Source of the DNA: Phytophthora hibernalis
Lineage: Eukaryota > Oomycota > Peronosporomycetes > Peronosporales > Peronosporaceae
Assembly: GCA_012656075.1 (NCBI GenBank)
Contig: JAAKBF010000053.1
Location: 248,001 to 312,000, forward strand
Length of the DNA: 64,000 nucleotides
Direction of reading: 5' to 3'
Shown here one piece after another: positions 10,900 to 20,359 of this stretch. The notes beneath the pieces are model-generated. The model was not told the origin of the DNA, did not search any database, and worked only from the letters and a program-made list of their open reading frames with translations. The translations under genes were made by a program, and so were the position numbers. Within the stretch, counting starts at the first letter, position 1, and each line of letters opens with the position of its first letter.

Positions 10900-11250
10900 G
10901 GGAGAGGCTCCGAATTCGACGACGATTTCGTGTGTACATGTAACCCTGTTGAAGATGTCACGACGATGGAGGTGTTGGCGAAAGAGTAGCTGCTCGGTGA
11001 TTGTGATGACGCTGAATTTGTCGCGTAGGCAACTCATTGCAGTGATGGCCCCGACGAAGCAGATGAGCACGAAGACCCTTTGGCGGCGTTCACAGCAACC
11101 GATAAAACTACTGCAATCCAATCGGTGATCTTCATGCTGACAGAACGTACCGATGAGGAAACGAAGGTTTTGTCTGACCTTCGGACTCTGAAGGAGCGGC
11201 GGAACATCAACGTGAAGGGCAGCCGCCCTCCGGAAAGACGTCCGGTTTAA
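10900..11250 (+). pseudogene. Possible acidic coding fragment, unrecognised
   Basis: One plus frame reads an acidic stretch containing DGPDEADEHEDPLAAF and, further on, MLTERTDEETKVLSDLRTLK, broken by stops near 10990 and 11030. Composition looks protein-like but I do not recognise a family. It lies between the hAT fragment and the esterase-like fragment and may belong to another decayed element. Confidence 0.2.
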
Positions 11251-11494
11251 AACGGTTCTGTAAGTATAAAACCAGATACAACCTAATCTAAGTATTGATG
11301 AAAGTCCATCTCATTCGCTAATTACCAAGTGTTTCATTAAGCCATTTCAGCTGTCATGCTAAAGCGCGAACGGCTGTAGTGATCATTTCAATAGGTTGCA
11401 CGATACCTACCAGTGTTTTATTCAACCATGGCGAAACGCGAATGCTCCAACCCGCTGAAAGAAGACAGCGGCTAGGGACCGATCAGAAGTACTG

Positions 11495-11690
11495 GGCCAG
11501 CATCCCGTGGTGGGCTCCGCGAGGTGATTGCTGCCGACCCGAGGGTGGTTATCATGGTCGTGGGCGACCGCGTTGGTGCCAGAACAAGGACGTCGACAAG
11601 TCGTGCCAGGACTACTCAGACAAGATGGAGTCGTACTGCGACCGGGGTGTACTGATGTACCACCCCAAATACGAGGACAGTGTCATGGCC
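11495..11690 (+). pseudogene. Cutinase/acetylxylan-esterase-like (CE5) C-terminal fragment, frameshifted
   Basis: One plus frame reads EVIAADPRVVIMVVGDRVG and the next frame reads CQDYSDKMESYCDRG followed by YHPKYEDSVMAY. This matches the end of CE5 serine esterases: a strand ending in GDP, then a paired-Cys segment of the type S/D-K-x-x-S-Y/F-C-D-x-G-D, then a catalytic-His helix with H-x-x-Y. Here the His/Tyr block is shifted and shortened, and the nucleophile region is absent. Secreted cutinases are expanded in plant-associated oomycetes. The fragment ends where the gag fragment begins on the other strand. It could be chance resemblance, since no homology search was possible. Confidence 0.35.
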
Positions 11691-13470
11691 TACGGTGCAT
11701 CCGACGGCGCCTTCGGCTTGATTGATCCTTCCCCTGTCGCGCCTGAGCGCGTTCACGGGATCGCAATGTTACTTCCAAAGTATCTGCATCCGGGATCCTC
11801 AGCTGCGCCAGTTGACTGGCCAGGTCGCGATCGTCGAGTGTCTCGATGAAGTGATCAACATGTTCACGTCGGACGTCGATCGATCCGTCCTTGATCGAGA
11901 GCCGTGCCTTCAGTCCGGCGACATTCAAGCGGTGCAGGTATTCCAACGGCGACTCGTCCGATCTCTACCGTGCATGGTAGTACTGTCTTGCGACAGACTC
12001 ACCACGACCGCAGTACTGGGTCTGGAAACCCTTGGCTAAACCCTTTCAGTCGCTGCGTATCGTCCGACTCAACTGTCGGTACCAGTTGCGCGCAGGTCCG
12101 GTGAGAAAATCACCAAGCACCAAATACGTCTCGCTGTCAGGAGCTTGATCACGGACGAAGGCAGACTTCAGCTTACCGAATCAGTTTCTGGCTCGGTCTT
12201 CGTCATGGTCTTTCCCGGAGAATTCCTTCAGATCCGAGATCGTAGAGACTCTAAGTCGAATCGTCACTACCGGTCCGGCTCCGGTGGAATCTGCGGACGC
12301 GACTACAGTGTGTACTGGAGCGTCTACGCTCAGATCGTCGGGGTCGTATTCGCTCGGGTGCGAGTGGATCGATCCTTCGGACTCCATATCTATATCTTGG
12401 GTTCCCGGTACCTTTGGGGCAGCAGTAGGCCGGATCGCAGCTGCCGGTGGGATCGTGGACGTTTGCTGCTGTTCCTTCAGGAAACGCTGCATGGCGCCGT
12501 CGAAAAACGATTGCATGCGTTCTGGATCAACTTGGACTAAGGTCGGCCTAGCAATCGTGGGCGTTGATACAGTGGCCGTGGGCGCTGGCATGGCGATCGT
12601 GGGGAACTGGATTCCTGGATCATCCTTGGGCAGCTGCAGCATAGTGGCACCCGCCGTTCCTAGTGTCATTCGGTCCAGATCGACAGACCTGTCCGATTCC
12701 GATCCCGCCCGATGTAGCCGAAGCATACTGCGACGATCCAGTTTGGCTGCGAATTGGGAGTGATCCTTCCCGTGGAACCGGGACGACACTGCCTACGATG
12801 GAGGCCAGCCTGGCGAAGAGGTTCAACGTTGTTTTACTGATCACTGGTAACTCCAAGTCGAACAACTCGTTCGCGTCAAAGGAACCAAGCACGATTCCCG
12901 CTTCTTTCAGTATATGCATCAGGATCTTCACTGCGTCGAGTTTATTGGATACGTCTTTCGGTGCCTTCACTGGCCCTTGCAGTTCCCCAATCGGCTCCGG
13001 ACGCATGATCTTCGTTACCGAGTCCTCGTACATGAGTCTGTACAAGCTCTCGTAGTGGAACGCGGGCTCCAGCAGATCGTCCGTCCAAACCTGGGGATTT
13101 TCTTGATCTTCGGCTTCCGACTCTGGTGCCTTCAGCTTCTTACGCGAGGCCTTCGACTTCTTCTTCTTCGATGTCGAGCGTGAGACTGGAGGAGTTTTGG
13201 TGGGTGAAGGTCCTTCGGGTTTCACCGTCGGATCTTCATCCGGCGGATCGCTATTCGCATCGTGATCCCCTAAGGGACCTAGGGAGGGGTTGAGGCTTTT
13301 CTTCTAGGTCCATCGCTGAACCTTCCTCCTTCGCATCATCAGTGCTCCTCCCAGCACTCTGGCGATCAGTTGATCCTGGCGTCTTCAACGCCGTCGGCGG
13401 CAATCCATCTTTCGTCGACGACTCATTCCCTGGTTCCGTCTTGATCTTGACATCTTCTTCGGCGGAATCA
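11683..13470 (-). pseudogene. Ty3/gypsy gag fragment (frameshifted)
   Basis: Minus-strand frames read in order: an acidic Lys/Pro-rich N-terminus (13230-13470, then SRSTSKKKKSKASRKKLK near 13180), a middle region (DLLEPAFHYESLYRLMYE; VQVDPERMQSFFDGAMQRFL), STISDLKEFSGKDHDEDRARN near 12190-12240, and finally SPLEYLHRLNVAGLKARL with HVDHFIETLDDRDLASQL (11770-11950). The last block is the retrotransposon Gag capsid domain. Frame changes occur near 12700, 12180 and 11950. The zinc knuckle that should follow is missing: the fragment stops near 11690. It may be the 5' part of the element whose pol lies at 1-4660. Confidence 0.72.
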
Positions 13471-13559
13471 CGGTGAAATCCCTGTGACCTCCATGTAACC
13501 CCATTACAAGAAGTGCTAAGGGAGGCGATATCAAACGAGTTCCCTTGCAGATTATTGGC

Positions 13560-14200
13560 TGAAAATATAATTTTCAGACGCTTCGATTGGACAATTCTAC
13601 TATTGTTACAAAATTGGTCATACAGAGTGATTGGCTGTGGCGCCCCCTGAAACGTGTGTGCATTGCGGTATTGTGGCGTGGAAGTACGCGTCTTTCAGTG
13701 TTTTTGTTCAAGTCAGGTTATGATTATGGATTTCAAAGTGTTTTTGATACGTTGTCACCAGGGATGGCTAGTAACGCCAATTTGACTCAAATCAATAGTA
13801 CTATACTATGCGTCGTCGCAATAACTACTACTACTTAATACCGGTAATTAACCCTATTGCGGCCAACATTATACTTGAAATTTGTACACCTAATTTCCCT
13901 AGTAAAATGTTAAACATGCATAAATGCTTGGTTTTAGCCCGTACCCCGCAGCATAATATTATCCTTTTGCGTGGTTTTACAATACTTATTGCAATTATTG
14001 TAGTTAAACCAAGCATATTGCTTGATTTACTGCAAATGGTATGATTGGTCAAAAATTAAATCATGTCATTATAATTCGTTATTATTTGTAAAACCAAACA
14101 TAATGCAGGGTTTTTGTAGAATTTTATAACTTGTCAACCCTCTGTTCATCTGGCTCTTTTACTTCAAATCTTCCCTGAACAGTCAATGCTGCGTAGGGGC
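13560..14200. other. AT-rich stretch without a gene
   Basis: Base composition becomes AT-rich, most clearly at 13800-14120. Short inverted repeats are visible: GCTTGGTTTTA near 13926 pairs with TAAACCAAGC near 14004, and a related GTAAAACCAAACATAATGC lies near 14087-14105. No gene and no defined element ends could be established. Confidence 0.45.
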
Positions 14201-14281
14201 GGTTTTTGATTGGACGAGTAAAGAATGTCTAAAACGGTCTTTAACGTTTTAAACTGTTTAGAAGTCCAAAACCTTTCAAAA

Positions 14282-14381
14282 GTGTCTAAAAGTCAATGAA
14301 GCTTGAAGTGCACCACATCAAGAGCCCCAACGTTTAAACGTGTCTAAAAGTCGATGAAGCTTGAAGTGCACCACATCAAGA
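14282..14381. repeat. Tandem duplication, 58-bp period
   Basis: A 42-base unit at 14282-14323 recurs at 14340-14381 with one mismatch (AGTCAATG versus AGTCGATG). Related words (GTCCAAAA, GTGTCTAAAAGT) occur just upstream at 14229-14285 and again near 18670-18765. Confidence 0.85.
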
Positions 14382-14382
14382 T

Positions 14383-14500
14383 CTTCTGCAACTTACCGTA
14401 TCCATGTCACTACGTATATCCGGTAGATAATAGGACCGTGCAATGTTATGGATCATGTATGGAGCTGATCCAAATTCAAAAGCAGCAGCTGGCCAAGTGT
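14383..14500 (-). repeat. Dispersed repeat A, copy 1
   Basis: About 118 bases, from TTCTGCAACTTACCG to CCAAGTGT, match 16252-16370 at high identity. Read on the minus strand both copies keep the same open frame (AAFE-GSAPYM--NIAR-YYL) and many differences are at third codon positions; the frame is followed by a good donor site GTAAGT. This suggests the repeat derives from a coding exon of an element or gene family. The family is not recognised. Confidence 0.7.
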
Positions 14501-14580
14501 ATTAGCACTTGGGCAGTGGCCACCTACTCAGTAGGCCCACGGACGCAGTAGGCTACTGCGCGTAGAAGGAAACAGATTAG
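14501..14580. repeat. Dispersed repeat A2, copy 1
   Basis: The segment TTAGCACTTGGGCAGTGG to AGAAGGAAACA recurs at 17975-18014 continuing at 18426-18475, where it is interrupted by a 411-bp insertion. It contains GCAGTAGGCCC-like inverted words (CTACTCAGTAG, GCAGTAGGCTACTGC), giving a small hairpin. Confidence 0.75.
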
Positions 14581-14919
14581 TTGCAGAGTATACTGGCTAC
14601 CACAGTTGGTAACCGAAAAATATAAAAAGAGGAGATTAGAGAAAGGGATGAGAAGAAAACTTGGAGCTGATAGAGCTCAGTCTAAGATAAACCTACCAAC
14701 GGGAAGATCCCCCAAGGTGGCTTTTGCCGCCCAGCCCCTGTGTTCGTTACGTGTGTGAGATGCTGCTCCGCACTTGTTTTCTGCAGTTTACAAGGGGTAA
14801 TGAGCCCAAGGTGTGAGAGCAGCTCACGAGAGCAAGAGCGAGAGAGAAGGACGGAGAAGAAGGACGTTGAAGTTGGTGAAAAGGACAAGTAATGTACTCC
14901 CAGAAGCTGTACATAAGTG

Positions 14920-15010
14920 AACGAGAGTCGTACGTGACTGAGAGCCGTAAGTGAGTGAGACCCTTACGTGACTGAGAGCCGTACGTGAATGAGAGCTGTG
15001 TGTGAAAGAG
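14920..15010. repeat. Short tandem repeat, GTACGTGACTGAGAGCC type
   Basis: Three to four imperfect copies of a ~23-base unit built on TACGTGACTGAGAGCCGTA follow each other. The unit lies inside the B-bounded segment. Confidence 0.7.
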
Positions 15011-15649
15011 ATGGCAGAAGTGAGGAGTTAAATGAAGAGCAAGTGAGTGACTCAAGTCGTGCAAAAGAGTATCTTGGAGAAAGCCCTGATGATCATGAAG
15101 CTAGATACCACCTCTAATACTACGTGCTGCCTTTGGAGATTAATGATCGAGCAGCAGGTGTGAAGCACGTTCCTGGTTGTCAGCCCAGTGAAGGGGAAGA
15201 CACTGCTGGAGAAGCTCAAATAGATGATGGTATGTAGTGTGATGTTGAAGTCCAAGCCGACACCACAAAAGGTACCAATCAGACACTACTGAGTAACGGT
15301 TCAGAAGGCCGAGACAGCTTGGGGTCGCCACATCCGATCAACGTGGGTAGTAGAAAACGGGTCGATCCTACCGATAGCAAGCGTCGACAGAATATTAGTG
15401 TGTTGTCGAAGCGCCCCAGTGGTGGGGGTAATAGAAGAGGTGGGGCAAATGGAAGCACTGCTAAGCCAGAAACAGAAGACGTTGCACCGCCAGCAAAGCG
15501 TGCAAAAAATAGAAGAACGTGAAAAAAGCAAAGTTATGACCATGCAGTATGTGAGCTTGATCGTGGAGAACATCACAAAGAGCATGAGCAGGCAACTGAA
15601 GCAACCTAAGGCAGCAGCTCGATCAAAAGCGAGGTGAAGTCAAAGCACG

Positions 15650-15890
15650 ATCAAGAGATGAGTGTGAGATATCAAGAGATAAGATGAGAGTAAGAGATAT
15701 CAAGAGATAAAATGAGAGTGAGAGAGAGAGAACCTAAGGTTTCGATGAAAGCAAGAGACAGAGGTTTCGATGAAAGCAAGAGACAGAGTTTTCGATGAAA
15801 GCAATAGACAGAGGTTTCGATGAAAGCAAGAGACAGAGGTTTCAATGAGAGTGAGAGACATTAAGGTACAGATGAGAGTGAGAGACACAG
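15650..15890. repeat. 25-bp tandem repeat array and AGAGA-rich stretch
   Basis: Copies of a 25-base unit (GATGAAAGCAAGAGACAG followed by AGGTTTC) repeat four to five times at about 15740-15850. They are preceded by a ~25-base repeat of the type GATATCAAGAGATAA. The strand is almost pure purine in places. It lies inside the B-bounded segment. Confidence 0.8.
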
Positions 15891-16251
15891 AGGTTCAGAA
15901 GAGATGGAGCCAATGACATGATATGGTTGAGAGCACAGAGATCTGCTCTCTAACACGGAGTGGATATGCAAGCTATTACGATCATGCTGTGTGTGGCAGT
16001 ACCAATGTGGAAACCAGTAGGTGGGGTAGTTGCAGAGTATACTGGCTACCACAGTTGGAAACCACAAGATATGAAAAGAGGAGATCATAGAAAGGGATAA
16101 GAAGAAAACTTGGAGCTGATAGAGGTCAGTCTAAGATAAACCTATCAACAGGAAGATCCTCCAAGGTGGCTTTTGCGTCCGGTACCTGTGTCCGTTGCGT
16201 GTGTGAGCTGCTGCTCCGCACTTGTTTCCTGAAGTTTACAAGGGGTTAAGA

Positions 16252-16370
16252 GCTTCTCCAACTTACCGTATCCATGTCACTACGTATATCCAGTAGATAA
16301 TAGGGCCGCGCAATGTTCTGGTTCATGTACGGAGCTGATCCAAGTTCAAAGGCCGCAGCTGCCCAAGTGT
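16252..16370 (-). repeat. Dispersed repeat A, copy 2
   Basis: The copy follows directly on repeat B copy 2, whereas copy 1 lies before repeat B copy 1 and is separated from it by A2. Minus-strand frame conservation with copy 1 is described there. Confidence 0.7.
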
Positions 16371-17094
16371 ATGTGTATTTGTGGCGAAGCTGCTTCACGA
16401 AAATTGCTGACGCGGTCGAAGCTTGCGCACGATACGCCCGGACTGCCGACTGTCGGAGGGGGTACTCCGTTGGTCTGGCGCGATCGAAACCTTGTAGTCA
16501 CCTTGTGTACACGACGGCTGGGCGGGTTACGCTCTTCCGATATTCGCGAAGACGTTCAGTGGTGACCAAGGAGAGATTTGGAGCTGGGTTGCTCCTTCCG
16601 GGGTCTACGGCCACTCGGGTATTCATCACACGGTCGTCGGTGTGCTGCGATCGAGTCTTGGTTCAAGCCGATCGCGTGGGGTATCCTTTTCTTGTGCTGT
16701 TGTAGCCCTTTCCTTTGCTTGCCGCCTCCTCTTGGCGGGATCTTGTGATGAGATTGATGTGTGAGCGTACCCTGGCCAAGCTATCCAGGTGTGCGTCGTG
16801 TTCTTGGTTGACGTAGTGAGTTCTTCTTCGGGTAGGCCAATATACCTCCTTCCCCGGTAGTCAAGATAACACTTGCGTCTTGCCAGGCAAATCGGAATCT
16901 ATTATACCAAAGTAAAGGCCCTAAAGATCTTTCCCCATCTCGCTCTCTTCCTATCCCTCTTGCGTGCTTCCCGTTTGCGCATCGAACCTTGAACCTGATA
17001 TTATCTACCAAGATCGCGGTACCGTAACAAATTGATAGCTCCATTGTACCCACAATCCATGTGATCGCCCGTACCGAAAAGATTGCTCCAGATC
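16371..17094. other. No gene recognised
   Basis: Open frames here are short (the longest runs 16313-16705 on the plus strand) and without recognisable features. The sequence is GC-rich with GATCGC words and could be retrotransposon untranslated sequence. Confidence 0.4.
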
Positions 17095-17260
17095 AACCCC
17101 CGCAGATCGCGAGTTGGCAGATCGCATATTGGCAGATCGTATTGGCAGATCGCATATTAGCAGATCGCACCTTGGCAGATCACATTCGGCAGATCGCACA
17201 TTGGCAGATCGCATTCGGCAGATCGCACCTTGGCAGATCGCACATTGGTAGATCGCGTGT
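17095..17260. repeat. Minisatellite, ~16-bp unit TTGGCAGATCGCACAT
   Basis: About ten imperfect copies of a 14-16 base unit follow each other, each with the core GGCAGATCGCA. Neighbouring sequence to 17470 keeps looser repeats (AATGATTGC-, TTACGCAC-). The array ends about 210 bp before MITE copy 2. Confidence 0.85.
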
Positions 17261-17469
17261 CAAAATGATTGCACCTGATTGCGTATTGGAATGATTGCAC
17301 AATATCGCGTATCCATAAGATGCGGGGATTCACACACAAGGGTATCGAAATGATTGCACCATATGGGTCAATCCGAATCGCGATCATGTGTCGGAATGAG
17401 TGCGATAATCAGAATGATTGCGTCCGGCGGAATGATTACGCACGGCGAAATTATTACGCACGTCGTAAC

Positions 17470-17824
17470 TACCATTCCGTTCCAGATCAATCGTACGCCG
17501 CAACCCCAGTATTTGTTTCAAAACAATCGCATCAGGATTTGACTTGTTTTTAGTATAGTTTGGCTCTCTACAAAACAGATCGATTGGGCGAAATCGAAAA
17601 TGATCTAAAGCCAAGCTCGCTTTGGCTGGCTGCTTCGCGGCCCGGGCGCCATTCAAATGAATGGAGTGGGGCAAGTTCTTGGTCGCCGGTGGAGCTCAAC
17701 ATACCAATGAAACCGCAAAGGGCAGTGGCGTCGATTGCTATCAGTAAGAGTTGCAAGCTGCAATTGTGGCCGATAGTGTCTCACTGAAGTGTTTTTGTTG
17801 CGTTTGTTTCGGAACGGAGTGGTA
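17470..17824. mobile_element. MITE family 1, copy 2 (TA-flanked, ~351 bp)
   Basis: The left end (17472-17497) reads CCATTCCGTTCCAGATCAAT and the right end (17811-17822) GGAACGGAGTGG, the same ends as copy 1 at 5878-6258. TA flanks both sides (17470-17471 and 17823-17824). The right end is more eroded than in copy 1 and the interior has diverged; no gene is seen inside. Confidence 0.65.
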
Positions 17825-18014
17825 TTGCGACTTGCGACGTGACATGCGACACCCTTGAGACGTGCCGTGGGACGCCACGTGTCTTTCCCGTATTCCTTCT
17901 TCGTCATAGTCATTCAGTCACACGTCAACGCCCCAGACTGCATTGCGTCTCCTCTGAAGAAAAACGATCCCGCTTCTCCACATATTAGCACTTGGGCAGT
18001 GGCAACCTACTCGG

Positions 18015-18425
18015 TGTAATGGGGCCACTTGACAGGGGGCGACCATTGTTCTCTGTGGTGTGGTCCACACCATTGGTGTCCGCCACACGCGTGATGTGTG
18101 GCACGTCAAGGACTTAAGTCGTACATCAGTCGTACTTAAGTAGTATGCCAGTTGTATTAAAGCAGTACATCTAAATGGGTGGCTCCCATTTGGACAGATC
18201 AGAGTAGACAGGGATTCAGTATGCAGATAGTTAGCAGTACAACAGTGTTCTTAATATAAATCAGTTTAACTCTAACCGGGAAGTTCGCAAGTCAATTGGT
18301 ACTCGGTACCATATTGGACAGGAAGGCCAGGCCTTTGCAAGCTTACAGCAGGAACGTCAGGCGTCTGTTGTGGTTAGCGCGTTAACGCTTCCTCTAAAGC
18401 TAAGGTGCGTGTGACCCCCGTCACA
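18015..18425. mobile_element. 411-bp insertion with 8-bp flanking duplication
   Basis: The insertion interrupts dispersed repeat A2, and the uninterrupted copy at 14501-14580 defines its edges. It starts TGTAATGGGGCCAC and ends GTGACCCCCGTCACA, imperfect inverted repeats of each other. The flanks are CTACTCGG (18007-18014) and CTACTCAG (18426-18433). A TG...CA solo LTR is possible, but an 8-bp duplication would fit an hAT-type MITE better. No gene is inside. Confidence 0.7.
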
Positions 18426-18479
18426 CTACTCAGTAGGCCCACGGACGCAGTAGGCTACTGCGCGCGTAGAAGGAAACAT

Positions 18480-20350
18480 ATTAAAACACACTCATCATAA
18501 TGTGATGCGTGTTGCACTAGAGCATCGCAGTTCTTTTAATTAAATAGGCAGCTCGAGTCAAGTCTCGATGTCCCCGACCTTGGCACGTCTGTTGCTGTTG
18601 CGCTGTCTGAGAGACAGTGTATGGCCTAGCTGCGTGCCCTCAGCGAGTGGTGGCCCCCACCAGTTCACCAGCGTCAAAAAATCCAAAAGTGTCCAAAAGT
18701 TAGCCTCCTGTTGAGAATGTATTCCCTTCGACAGTTTAGGACACTTTTGTATTTTGGACTTTTTCCGAAAGCGTTTAATACTGTTCTGAATTAGTCCAAA
18801 ACAATCCCTAATGCTGCGTCAATACGGAGCTCATCATCTAATAACCTCGTATATTTTATGGAGTCAGTGTAACGTCTTGATCTATCGTACCGTATTTTAA
18901 TATTAGGATAATAATGGCTGCAAACGAATTCAGAGCACAGATCGCGTCCGCGCCCCATGCTGTCCAACGAAGGCAAAACTTTAGTCTGGGTATTCCTCAA
19001 TGTATCGCGGAACTCGGGCTGCAAATTTTCGTCCTATCGAATACGCGATGAGGGCGTGAGCGCTGTCGTCGCTTGCTCTGGTAAATCGCCCGTACTAAAT
19101 TATACATGTAGCTAGCTCGTCATCAGCGTCTGCAAGTATCTTGTCGTTGTCTACAGTACATGCAAGTTCCGTCGAATAAGTCTCGATACGACAGCTCTTA
19201 GAGCACGTAAGACAGAGCTTGCCAGTATTTTGAAAGTGAGGAGTAACTACAAGTAATATCAAACTTACTGGGTGACTTAGAACTTATCATAACCGGAAAG
19301 GTCTCATTTTCTTCTACTTAGTACTGTAGTAGTTTCCTAGAAGGCCAAATAGTATTGGAAAATATACTACAGTAAGAAAATCATTAGACCGCGAACTGTA
19401 ACCAAAATTCCACCGTAATCAGAACGAAACTATTCCAGAAGAGCTTACATGTATATGTACTGTGTACTCTCTAAGAAGATCATAATATAATGAGTGGATA
19501 TTATCCTCTGCTTCGGATGTGTTTTCTGGTACCGTATGAGGGTGCTAGTAGTCACTAAATTAGAATTTATCGGTAACTAAAAGGCGCGCTACGACGTGGA
19601 GAAATCTTACCGGTACTGTAGCTTAAGTAACTATCCTGTTTTTAATGGCGATCCTTACGCTTAATCCGTCTCGCGAAAAGCAGGTACTCTTAATTAAAAC
19701 ATACATGTGGCGCGGACAAGAATCGACAAAGGCGAACAGTCGCCTGTGCTGATTCTATGGAGGCTTTACTAAGTAGTATAATACATGTACTGTAGACTAC
19801 ATGACACTACAGTCTGTAGTTGAAATTCCCACAATAAATGTGACCTATTCGTACTTAACCGGAATGACTTACATTTGTATTGGAGTGAGTTCATCGATGA
19901 TGATTGTTTGAATAAGTACTGGGCAAAGTAATATATTACTTTACTCAGTAACTTGAGGGGGATATCTTCATCTACTGAGTACTACAGTAGATGCTAAAGC
20001 GCACTAGAACAAGAAAAGTGGCAGTACCGTACTGGCAAGCTCTGGACGTATTGAGCTTATTGCTATTTTTGATCCACCAATCAACGTGCATTTATTTTCG
20101 TGAAAGAAATACGGTACTGTCGCATTGAATGCGTACAAGTTGTACGATACAACATTCGGTATCTGTGAGACTCGGCGACGGCGTCTGCAGATCGGACATG
20201 CTGGTCTGGAGGTATCGGTCAGAGCCGGTACGAAATACACGAGGTATTTTATGTCGTGTCTGCATACTAAAAACAATATGAATGGAACCTTCGATATTTG
20301 ATCGCTGCTTGACTACAGCCATTTCCTCTCCAGGGTCTAATCCCCTATAT
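18480..20350. other. No gene recognised; rich in small inverted repeats
   Basis: No open frame above 77 codons and none looks coding. Hairpins are common: GTCCAAAA-type arms near 18675 and 18745, TACTGTAGTAG with CTACTACAGTA-like sequence near 19320 and 19365, a perfect 18-base palindrome AAAGTAATATATTACTTT at 19925-19942, and CATCTACT/AGTAGATG near 19970-19992. The words TACTGTAG, ACATGTAC and TACCGTA recur. Confidence 0.55.
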
Positions 20351-20359
20351 TCCTTCCCC

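Larger units (their letters stand above)
14580..16250. mobile_element. ~1.7 kb unit bounded by ~222-bp direct repeats (B), possible non-autonomous LTR element
   Basis: Repeat B copies lie at 14580-14801 and 16029-16250, with the same orientation and high identity, both starting GTTGCAGAGTATACTGG and ending TTTACAAGGGGT. Between them are ~1.2 kb with short tandem repeats (14920-15010 and 15650-15890) and a 67-codon open frame (15319-15522, starting MGSPHPINVGSRKR). The arrangement resembles LTRs around a non-coding interior (TRIM/LARD-like), but no target duplication, primer-binding site or pol gene was seen. An unrelated segmental duplication is an alternative. Confidence 0.5.

Noticed and set aside
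14580..16250. Complete copia or gypsy retrotransposon
   Set aside because: No pol motifs, primer-binding site or target duplication were found; only the direct repeats support an LTR-type unit.
17095..17260. CRISPR-like array
   Set aside because: Unit is only ~16 bases with no spacers of constant length, there are no cas genes, and the genome is eukaryotic; it is a minisatellite.
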